Part shown: positions 6,263 through 10,554 of the stretch, piece by piece
How positions within the stretch are numbered: position 1 is the stretch's first letter
Layout of the letters: every line of letters begins with the position of its first letter
Assembly (NCBI GenBank): GCA_900556255.1
Contig: USNZ01000017.1
Span: forward strand, 1-10,653
DNA: 10,653 nucleotides
From: an uncultured Oscillospiraceae bacterium
GTDB lineage: Bacteria; Bacillota; Clostridia; Oscillospirales; Ruminococcaceae
Direction: 5' to 3'
Notes under the pieces: model-generated
Told to the model about the DNA's origin: nothing
The model's database searches: none
What the model saw: the letters and a program-made list of their open reading frames with translations, nothing else
Program-made: the position numbers and the translations under genes

Positions 6263-7333
6263 TCAAGCATTGCGCAGAATCTTTAGAAACGTCCCGTTGA
6301 CTGCCTCGGCGGTTGCTTCCGCCTCGCCGGTCAGGACGTGTCCATATACCCCGAAGGTGTCCATGTCCAAACTATGCCCCACAAGACCCTTTACCTCACC
6401 GGCGGGCAGCGTCTTGACCACAGAAACGAACGTGTGGCGCAGCTCGTAGGGCGTGACCTCTGTCAGACCGTTTGCCTTACAGTAAACCTTCCACCGCCAG
6501 TAATAGTTATACTCTGTTAGGATGCAAAACACGCTGACTTCCCCGGCGGTAAGCTGGCGCTGATCCTCCAGCACACGGCGCGCCATATCGGACAGAACAA
6601 AAGACCTGACCGCGTTCTGATTCTTTCCTTTGGTGATCTCGCCGCGCACATTAACCGCGCGCTGCACGTGAACCGTGTTACCGCGTATATCAGACCATTG
6701 CAGCCCCACAAGCTCACCCGGGCGCAGACCTGTAAGTACTTGGAAACGGTAGGCGTTTATATAGTCATCGTGGATGATCTGTCCCTTATACAGCGTTGTG
6801 TCCACGTTGAACAGTGTCAGCAGATCGGAGGGTTGCAACACCTTCTTGCCTTTTAGCCGCGCCCCGGCGGGCACACGCAGCCCTTCCGGGTTGAAGGTGG
6901 ACAACTTGGCGGTGCGGCAGAATTTGCACAGTGACCGCAAATCGGCGCAAATGCAAGACAGCGTTTTCTTAGACAGCCCTGCCGCGTATGCCTTGTTTAT
7001 GATGTTCTGTAAGTCCTGTTCGGTCAGGGCTGCCAACTTCTTGCGTCCTATGTTGGGTTCAATCCAGCAGCGCCAGCGGGTGGCAATATTGCGACAGTTG
7101 CTGTCGCTGGTTGTTTCCTGCTTGGTGGCGTACCACATCGCATATGCCTGCGCCACTCGCAAAGAGGTGTCCGCCACTCCGGTTTGCAGCCATTTGTCTG
7201 CCTTGGCGTTTGCCTCACGCTGCCCGGTGCGCCCTGCTTTGGCGCTGTAAAAGCTCTTGCGGGTTCCACCCTTTTGCACGTCAATGCGCCAGCGCGTACC
7301 CGTCCACCGGGCGGTTCCGGTTCTTGTGGTCAT
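6263..7333 (-). CDS. Tyrosine recombinase / phage-type integrase
   Basis: The 356-aa protein integrates and excises the mobile element. The N-terminus (about 5-50) looks like an arm-site-binding AP2-like domain (GTARWTGTRWRIDV then a K/R-rich strand). A SAM-like core-binding domain spans about 55-145, and the catalytic domain about 165-350. Catalytic residues are Arg204 in TGLRPGEL, a probable Lys237, Arg299 in PYELRHTF, His320 in LVGHS and the nucleophile Tyr330, ten residues after His320. The usual His of the HxxR box is Tyr296. Four cysteines cluster at 127, 129, 136 and 139. The ATG at 7333 has GGAGGTG just upstream. The first 53 nt overlap the end of the 105-aa gene, so the two are co-transcribed. 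Its stop lies 72 bp from the tRNA-Leu, the inferred target. Confidence 0.93.
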   Translation of the reverse strand: MTTRTGTARWTGTRWRIDVQKGGTRKSFYSAKAGRTGQREANAKADKWLQTGVADTSLRVAQAYAMWYATKQETTSDSNCRNIATRWRCWIEPNIGRKKLAALTEQDLQNIINKAYAAGLSKKTLSCICADLRSLCKFCRTAKLSTFNPEGLRVPAGARLKGKKVLQPSDLLTLFNVDTTLYKGQIIHDDYINAYRFQVLTGLRPGELVGLQWSDIRGNTVHVQRAVNVRGEITKGKNQNAVRSFVLSDMARRVLEDQRQLTAGEVSVFCILTEYNYYWRWKVYCKANGLTEVTPYELRHTFVSVVKTLPAGEVKGLVGHSLDMDTFGVYGHVLTGEAEATAEAVNGTFLKILRNA

Positions 7334-7598
7334 TGCCTTGCACCTCCTTTTCAGCTAGGTAATATGCCCACAGCTCTGCGTCATATTTTGGGCGCTGCCT
7401 TTCGGCGCGCTTGCCGCTGATTTCTCCCGCGTGAAAAATTGCGCCCAGCATTTCATAAAATACGGCGGTCTGTTCCTCGGTCGCAAAGGTACAGCGGTAC
7501 GCCGCCGCCACTTTTTGCACCAGTTCGCTTGTACCCGGTGTCAAACATTTGCGGAACATTAGCACCTCCATAGGGTAGATATGAATTTCGTCCTTCAT
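7281..7598 (-). CDS. Unrecognised 105-aa protein co-transcribed with the integrase
   Basis: I do not recognise this protein. It starts at ATG 7598, with GGAGG in the sequence GGAGGTTTTACAA immediately before it. Met10 and Met14 are possible later starts. The middle (about 20-55) reads as helices without a signal peptide or membrane segment; the C-terminus (about 60-105) is strongly charged and basic (KRAERQRPKYDAELW, then NDHKNRNR). Its 3' end overlaps the integrase start by 53 nt, and the integrase ribosome binding site lies inside it. Position suggests a partner or regulator of recombination, such as a directionality factor, but nothing in the sequence proves it. It is the first gene after the hammerhead ribozyme leader. 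Confidence 0.7.
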   Translation of the reverse strand: MKDEIHIYPMEVLMFRKCLTPGTSELVQKVAAAYRCTFATEEQTAVFYEMLGAIFHAGEISGKRAERQRPKYDAELWAYYLAEKEVQGNDHKNRNRPVDGYALAH

Positions 7599-7619
7599 TT
7601 GTAAAACCTCCGTTCTGTG

Positions 7620-7690
7620 TGTCCTGCCTCATCAGCGCCGGATCGGACAGCTTCCGACGTACCCTTCCACAGGCGGGGAAGGGTTTCGGC
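7620..7690 (-). ncRNA. Type II hammerhead self-cleaving ribozyme
   Basis: Read on the minus strand from 7690 to 7620, every core element is present in type II order. GCC (7690-7688) is the 3' strand of stem II. GAAA (7687-7684) follows. Stem III is ACCCUUCC (7684-7677) with GGAAGGGU (7668-7661), around an 8-nt loop. The cleavage triplet is GUA, predicting a cut between A7660 and C7659. Stem I is CGUCGGA (7659-7653) with UCCGGCG (7642-7636), seven pairs including one U-G. CUGAUGA (7635-7629) follows, then GGC (7628-7626) pairing with the GCC. Loop I contains UGUCC (7649-7645), complementary to GGACA (7624-7620), a pseudoknot of the kind that speeds hammerhead cleavage. It lies in the leader of the 105-aa and integrase genes, 22 nt before the first start codon. 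Activity is inferred from structure alone. Confidence 0.87.
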
Positions 7691-7695
7691 TTTTG

Positions 7696-7708
7696 CTAGG
7701 TCGCCTAG
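7696..7708 (-). other. Hairpin just upstream of the ribozyme
   Basis: CTAGG-CGA-CCTAG on the minus strand gives a 5-bp hairpin with a 3-nt loop, ending 5 nt before the ribozyme's first stem. An adjacent TTTCA-AG-TGAAA (minus strand, 7720-7709) can form another small hairpin. They may insulate the ribozyme fold or stabilise the released 5' fragment. Confidence 0.45.
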
Positions 7709-7740
7709 TTTCACTTGAAAAGGGTAAACGCCTGTATTTC

Positions 7741-7758
7741 GGGGTGTTGCCGCACCCC
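7741..7758 (-). other. Hairpin at the predicted 5' end of the integrase transcript
   Basis: GGGGTG-CGGCAA-CACCCC on the minus strand forms a 6-bp GC-rich hairpin starting about two nucleotides after the transcription start predicted from the -10 at 7772-7767. Such a 5'-terminal hairpin would protect the leader from 5' decay. It lacks a T tract on either strand, so it is not a terminator. Confidence 0.5.
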
Positions 7759-7766
7759 TTGCTATT

Positions 7767-7795
7767 ATTATATGCCTACATGCGCATAGATGCAA
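7767..7795 (-). promoter_or_regulatory. Promoter of the ribozyme / 105-aa / integrase transcript
   Basis: On the minus strand, TTGCAT (7795-7790) and a perfect TATAAT (7772-7767) are separated by 17 bp, giving a start near 7760. The first 38-bp-phased repeat (7781-7793) lies in the spacer and -35, so a protein bound there would block this promoter. Confidence 0.75.
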
Positions 7796-7867
7796 TGCAC
7801 AAATCGCACAAATATACTTGCGCATAGATGCGCGTATATTGTACATACCGCATACTTGCGCATATAC
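7781..7867. repeat. Three direct repeats (TGCGCATA core) at 38-bp intervals: probable operators
   Basis: TGCGCATAGATGC occurs at 7781-7793 and again at 7819-7831. TGCGCATATAC occurs at 7857-7867. All three share TGCGCATA and start exactly 38 bp apart. Copies two and three are also preceded by ATACT. The array spans two divergent promoters, with copy one in the integrase promoter, copy three over the -35 of the regulator promoter, and copy two between. The neighbouring ribbon-helix-helix protein (7923-8156) is the obvious candidate ligand. Iterons are a less likely alternative. Confidence 0.7.
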
Positions 7868-7884
7868 AAAAATTGCTGTATCAT
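7856..7884 (+). promoter_or_regulatory. Promoter of the ribbon-helix-helix gene
   Basis: TTGCGC (7856-7861) and TATCAT (7879-7884) are separated by 17 bp. The -35 is inside the third TGCGCATA repeat, which would allow autoregulation. The match to consensus is moderate. Confidence 0.5.
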
Positions 7885-7922
7885 AATCTTGTATAACTAT
7901 GCCCACGTTTGGAGGTGACAGC

Positions 7923-8156
7923 ATGGGAGGAAAAACAAGCGCAGCCAGCAAAAACAAGTATATTGCCAAAGCATATGACCGCGTGAATCTGATTCTGCGC
8001 AAAGACAGCCCGCAGAACAAGGCAGCCGTGCAGGCGGCAGCCGATGCAGCAGGGGAAAGCCTTAACGCCTATATTGTGGGCGCAGTGGCGCAGCGTATGG
8101 ACGCCAGCACCCCGCCGGGGGCTTTGCCGCCGGATGTTGAGAGCCTGCTCGGCTAA
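7923..8156 (+). CDS. Ribbon-helix-helix (Arc/CopG-type) DNA-binding protein
   Basis: I place the start at ATG 7923, because GGAGGTG (7911-7917) lies 5 nt before it; the in-frame ATG at 7899 has no ribosome binding site. The 77-aa product fits the RHH pattern: a basic tail (3-17), a beta strand YDRVNLILRKD (18-28), helix A about 30-44 (QNKAAVQAAADAAG), then GESLNAYIVGAVAQRM (44-59) as turn and helix B. This is the Arc-like form common on mobile elements ('nKYiakaYDrv...GeSlN.yI..AI'). Such dimers insert the strand into the DNA major groove and often bind repeated sites. It is divergent from the integrase transcript across the three phased repeats, so it probably represses itself and the integrase. 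The last 18 residues are Pro-rich and probably disordered. Confidence 0.8.
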   Translation: MGGKTSAASKNKYIAKAYDRVNLILRKDSPQNKAAVQAAADAAGESLNAYIVGAVAQRMDASTPPGALPPDVESLLG

Positions 8157-8157
8157 T

Positions 8158-8209
8158 CGTTGCCCTGCAACGCCTCTGTGATGCATTGCAGATGCAAGAC
8201 AGCACAGAG
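8158..8209. repeat. Tandem hairpins after the regulator gene
   Basis: CGTTGC-cct-GCAACG (8158-8172) starts one base after the stop codon. It is followed by CTCTGTG (8174-8180) pairing with CACAGAG (8203-8209), which encloses a smaller hairpin TGCAT-tgcag-ATGCA (8182-8196). Together with the terminator-like stem at 8223 they fill the whole convergent gap. Their role is unknown. Confidence 0.55.
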
Positions 8210-8222
8210 TATTCCGAACACA

Positions 8223-8273
8223 CAGAACGCCCTCACAGCGCCCGCAGGGGCTGCCGTGGGGGCGTTCTGTTTA
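8223..8273 (+). terminator. Terminator-like long stem between convergent genes
   Basis: CAGAACGCCCTCAC (8223-8236) pairs with GTGGGGGCGTTCTG (8256-8269) over 14 bp with one G-U pair. The apex contains a GCCC/GGGC mini-stem. It is followed by TTTACTTT, a broken T tract. It probably ends the regulator transcript, and being symmetrical may also slow transcription from the other side. Confidence 0.7.
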
Positions 8274-8465
8274 CTTTCTGCGGTTCAGTTCACTGTCCAG
8301 CAGGTCGTCTAAATCGTCCGCCACAATGTGGAAGTATCGGCAGCGGTTGCGGGCGCAATCCTCCACCGTTGTAACGATCAGCTCACCCGCCGGGGTGCGG
8401 CAGCACACACGCAAAGGCTCCCGGCGGATAGCCGCCACAGCGTCAAGCAGATTTTCAGTGTTCAT
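8271..8465 (-). CDS. Unrecognised 64-aa protein
   Basis: I do not recognise this protein. I chose ATG 8465, which has GGGGAGGGG shortly upstream. A GTG at 8501 would add 12 residues and overlap the preceding gene, but has no clear ribosome binding site. The product begins MNTENLLDAV, has a predicted beta-hairpin (about 20-37, RVCCRTPAGELIVTTVED), two further cysteines (Cys39, Cys44) and an acidic Asp/Leu-rich helix at the end (AD-DLDDLLDSE). It is soluble in appearance. It is the last gene of the minus-strand series of the element and ends at the terminator-like stem. The VCC-x5-x9-ED spacing also occurs in the 84-aa product two genes upstream. Confidence 0.65.
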   Translation of the reverse strand: MNTENLLDAVAAIRREPLRVCCRTPAGELIVTTVEDCARNRCRYFHIVADDLDDLLDSELNRRK

Positions 8466-8485
8466 CGGCAACCCCTCCCCGTCGT

Positions 8486-9055
8486 TCACAGGACAGACCA
8501 CGGCGCAGCCTCGCGGGCAATCATATTCCAGTAAGGATCACCGCGGGCGGGGCTGGTCGGCTCGGTGTCCAAAATACCCTTGGCGCACTTCAGCAGCTTA
8601 TTAAACATTGCCACACGTTCGGCAGCCGAACGGTAATATTTTTTAGCGTAGGGGGCAAGGTCGCCGTTCTTACTGCCGTAAACCATCGCCGCGCGCAGAA
8701 TGGTGGGGTTGCTTTTGTTGCGCTCGCACAGCTCCGTGAATTCCTCCACACTCAAGGGGAAGTTTCCAGCCAGCAGCTTATAATCCCCGCCGGTGAGGGC
8801 GTCACCGTTGGGCGCGTCCGCTGCCTTGGCAGCTGTTGCAAAGCGTCCTGCCAACGCATCCAGCTTTGCACAGGCGGCGTTGCGCACGTTAAGGCTTTCT
8901 GTTCGTGCGTGCTGTCGCAGCTCGGCGGCAAATTGCTCTGTTATGTGACCGACGCGCAGCTCAGTGGTGGCTTCCTGTTGCAGCTGTTCCGACGGGCGCA
9001 GCGCCTTGAGGCAGTCGGTCACAATTTTTTTAGCTTCCTGTGTGTAGTTTGTCAT
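8486..9055 (-). CDS. Unrecognised 189-aa helical protein
   Basis: I do not recognise this protein. The ATG at 9055 has GGAGG about 9 nt upstream. The first 80 residues read as long amphipathic helices rich in Ala, Glu, Gln and Arg (for example ECLK/LRPSEQLQQEATTELR-like spacing), suggesting a coiled coil or helical bundle. A second predominantly helical part (about 95-165) includes FPLSVEEFTELCERN and AAMVYGSKNGDLAPYAKKYY. It has no membrane segment or signal peptide. It sits in a minus-strand run of small element genes with a 51-bp gap upstream. Its stop lies 20 bp before the start of the 64-aa gene. A structural or scaffolding-like phage role is possible, but no motif supports a specific function. 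Confidence 0.75.
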   Translation of the reverse strand: MTNYTQEAKKIVTDCLKALRPSEQLQQEATTELRVGHITEQFAAELRQHARTESLNVRNAACAKLDALAGRFATAAKAADAPNGDALTGGDYKLLAGNFPLSVEEFTELCERNKSNPTILRAAMVYGSKNGDLAPYAKKYYRSAAERVAMFNKLLKCAKGILDTEPTSPARGDPYWNMIAREAAPWSVL

Positions 9056-9106
9056 GTGTTATTCCTCCGGTATTCTGCCCCACTATGAGGGCTTAATGTT
9101 GCGGGG

Positions 9107-9361
9107 TCAGTCACCCCAGCGTTTTGTATAAGGTTCTAGGCTGTAACGCGTTCGGATATACTGCCGGGCGTCCTGCTCCGTGCGGAAAAAGCACGGCGTT
9201 TGCCTTTTACTGTCCTCAATCAGCCAGCCGGTGACAATTCCGTCCGCACGGGCGCAGCAAACCAGACGCACCCGCCCTTGCAGAAAACTGTCCACAACTC
9301 GGACAGAATCACCCGCAAAGGTCTGCTGCCGTAAACTGCGCAGTAAGTCGTTAGCACTCAA
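9107..9361 (-). CDS. Unrecognised 84-aa protein (TTG start)
   Basis: I do not recognise this protein. It starts with TTG 9361-9359, preceded by AAGGAGGTG at proper spacing. The TTG overlaps the stop of the upstream gene as TTGA, a mark of translational coupling. The product has an N-terminal helix (MSANDLLRSLRQQ), a beta-rich middle (about 18-50, RVRLVCCARADGIVTGWLIED) and a C-terminal part resembling a short helix-plus-strand unit (TEQDARQYIRTRYSLEPY). It is small, soluble and basic. The strand-turn-strand segment has the same spacing of VCC, Gly and ED as one in the 64-aa product, so the two may be distant relatives. Confidence 0.7.
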   Translation of the reverse strand: MSANDLLRSLRQQTFAGDSVRVVDSFLQGRVRLVCCARADGIVTGWLIEDSKRQTPCFFRTEQDARQYIRTRYSLEPYTKRWGD

Positions 9362-9585
9362 TCGGTCACACCTCCTTCTTGCGGCATTTCGGGCAAGTCA
9401 TCAATCAATAGGACGCCCTGCCCGTGGGTGCGCATATAGTTGTAGACCTCGTGCAGCGGCAGCAGTTGACCGTTCGGCAGTCGATAACGCACACCGTCCG
9501 GTTGCCGTACCTCTATAACAATCAACAGTTTGTTGCAAGGCACTTGCTGTTCCAGCGCCTCAAGACGGGCAAGCGATTTTCTCAC
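9358..9585 (-). CDS. Unrecognised 75-aa protein (GTG start)
   Basis: I do not recognise this protein. I chose GTG 9585, which follows GAGGGGGTGG at normal distance and gives an N-terminus MRKSLARLEALEQQ, an amphipathic helix often seen at the start of small phage proteins. A TTG at 9603 would add six residues with a poorer upstream signal. The middle is a beta-rich unit (about 24-50: KLLIVIEVRQPDGVRYRLPNG-type strands), followed by an acidic tail. Its stop overlaps the start of the 84-aa gene in TTGA. Its start is 15 bp past the stop of the 50-aa gene. Function is unknown. Confidence 0.65.
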   Translation of the reverse strand: MRKSLARLEALEQQVPCNKLLIVIEVRQPDGVRYRLPNGQLLPLHEVYNYMRTHGQGVLLIDDLPEMPQEGGVTD

Positions 9586-9599
9586 AGCGCCCCACCCCC

Positions 9600-9752
9600 T
9601 CAAAGCTGCACGCGGTCAGTGTACCCCATAACGTCCGAAGCGTCCCGGTGGGTATTTGCCCACACGGTAGAAAAGGGCAGTGCCAGCGGTTGGCGCACGT
9701 AGTTCTGCGTGATTTTGTCCACTGCCTCAGTAAAAAGACGAAAATAGATCAT
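9600..9752 (-). CDS. Unrecognised 50-aa protein
   Basis: This is a short gene that is easily missed. ATG 9752-9750 is preceded by GGAGG (9767-9763) at 10-nt spacing, and the frame runs to TGA at 9602-9600. It starts within the last codons of the preceding HTH gene, whose stop is at 9751-9749. The product starts MIYFRLFTEAVDKITQNYV and ends MGYTDRVQL, with aromatic residues near the start and no membrane segment. It fills what would otherwise be the only gap in a gene series with overlaps or short spacers, which is the main reason to accept it. No family is recognised. Confidence 0.6.
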   Translation of the reverse strand: MIYFRLFTEAVDKITQNYVRQPLALPFSTVWANTHRDASDVMGYTDRVQL

Positions 9753-10105
9753 TGTAATTGTTCCTCCAATCGGTCAAGTCGTCGGTTGACGTCCACCAGT
9801 TCGGCGAACTTCAGCCCGTAGTCCAGCAGCGCACGGGCGGCAGCCACACGGGAGGCATCGGCGCTGTCGGGGTTGCTGACAATTTCCTGTAAGGTATCCA
9901 CGGTCTGGGTGTAGCCTGCTGCCATCCGGTGGGCTGCCTCTGCCAGCAGCTCCCGGCGTCCACACTCTAGCGCCTCCGCAAATTCGGGCTGTGCCTCATA
10001 TACCTGCAAGGTTTTGACCGACAGCCCACACAGGCGGGCGGCGTCTGTCCGGCTTTTGCAGGTCAACAGCACAGCAAGGGCGCGGCGTTGGTTAGGGGTC
10101 AGCAA
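9749..10105 (-). CDS. phBC6A51 / terminase-small-subunit-like helix-turn-helix protein
   Basis: I place the start at TTG 10105, because GGGAGGTG lies just upstream and the family begins with 'LT.kQ..ai..L'. A GTG at 10141 would add 12 residues and put that ribosome binding site inside the gene. The 118-aa product starts MLTPNQRRALAVLLTCKSR, followed by a helix-turn-helix (about 18-46, DAARLCGLSVKTLQVYEAQP, then EFAEAL). Next come long helices (GRRELLAEAAHRMAAG; VDTLQEIVSNPDSADASR) and a C-terminal coiled coil (VNRRLDRLEEQLQ). This matches phage phBC6A51-type proteins, which resemble terminase small subunits that bind DNA at packaging sites. A regulatory role is equally possible since no large terminase is in view. 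It overlaps the upstream gene by 7 nt and the 50-aa gene by 4 nt. Confidence 0.78.
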   Translation of the reverse strand: MLTPNQRRALAVLLTCKSRTDAARLCGLSVKTLQVYEAQPEFAEALECGRRELLAEAAHRMAAGYTQTVDTLQEIVSNPDSADASRVAAARALLDYGLKFAELVDVNRRLDRLEEQLQ

Positions 10106-10494
10106 AACGCAGCACCTCCCGAAAACGCTTGATTCTGCCACATTTCCGCCAGCGCGGCAGCCTCGGCAAGGGCAGCCGGTTGCAACTCAGCAGCAGCCGC
10201 CACAGCGTCGTCCAAATGCCGCAAAATGAACGCCTTGCGCCAGCGGTGGCAAAGATAAGACAGCGCCGCGGTGTGGGTAGTGAAATAACGTCCACTGCCT
10301 CCGAACTGTACGCAATACCCCCACGCAGGGGCGGGCATGGTCTGCCCGGTGTCAATCGCACAGCGCAGATCGTCGGCGGTCAAAGGCACGGGCGCGCCAT
10401 CGGGTAGACGCAACTCGCACTGCAAAAGCACGTCGCCCCGGCGGGTTCGCCAGACAGCGACGGGAAAAAACAAACGGTAAGCTCGATTCGGCAT
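10099..10494 (-). CDS. Unrecognised 131-aa protein
   Basis: I do not recognise this protein. ATG 10494 has GGAGG (10509-10505) at 10-nt spacing. An upstream in-frame start (10536) would put that site inside the gene and is rejected. The N-terminal half (MPNRAYRLFFPVAVWRTRRG, then DVLLQCELRLPDG) is basic and beta-rich. The middle contains aromatic residues (PAWGYCVQFGGSGRYFTTH), and the C-terminal 45 residues are Ala-rich helices (DDAVAAAAELQPAALAEAAALAE). It has no signal peptide or membrane helix. It is the first visible gene of the minus-strand series. A 13-bp sequence identical to part of the integrase-region operator array covers its start codon and spacer. Confidence 0.7.
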   Translation of the reverse strand: MPNRAYRLFFPVAVWRTRRGDVLLQCELRLPDGAPVPLTADDLRCAIDTGQTMPAPAWGYCVQFGGSGRYFTTHTAALSYLCHRWRKAFILRHLDDAVAAAAELQPAALAEAAALAEMWQNQAFSGGAAFC

Positions 10495-10554
10495 ACTTGC
10501 GCAACCTCCAAAAAGTGTAGTTTCGATAACTGTCAAATTTTAACGATATATCGA

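Noticed and set aside
6114..6449. Plus-strand open frame over the tRNA and integrase 3' end
   Set aside because: It begins within the tRNA gene and runs antisense to the integrase; it is not a gene.
7781..7867. CRISPR-like spacing of the TGCGCATA repeats
   Set aside because: The conserved units are only 8-13 bp, there are three of them, and they coincide with promoter elements; operators fit better.
7899..7922. Earlier ATG (7899) as the start of the RHH gene
   Set aside because: It has no ribosome binding site, whereas ATG 7923 has GGAGGTG at good distance and gives a family-like N-terminus.
7595..8020. A 141-codon minus-strand open frame starting inside the RHH gene and crossing the promoter and ribozyme region
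   Set aside because: It has no ribosome binding site, overlaps the RHH gene antisense and ends on the start of the 105-aa gene. The region is better explained by promoters, operators and the ribozyme.
10531..10536. TTGACA on the minus strand upstream of the 131-aa gene as a -35 box
   Set aside because: No acceptable -10 lies 16-18 bp downstream; the nearest candidate (TACACT, 10519-10514) is only 11 bp away. The genes may be read from a promoter to the right of the window.
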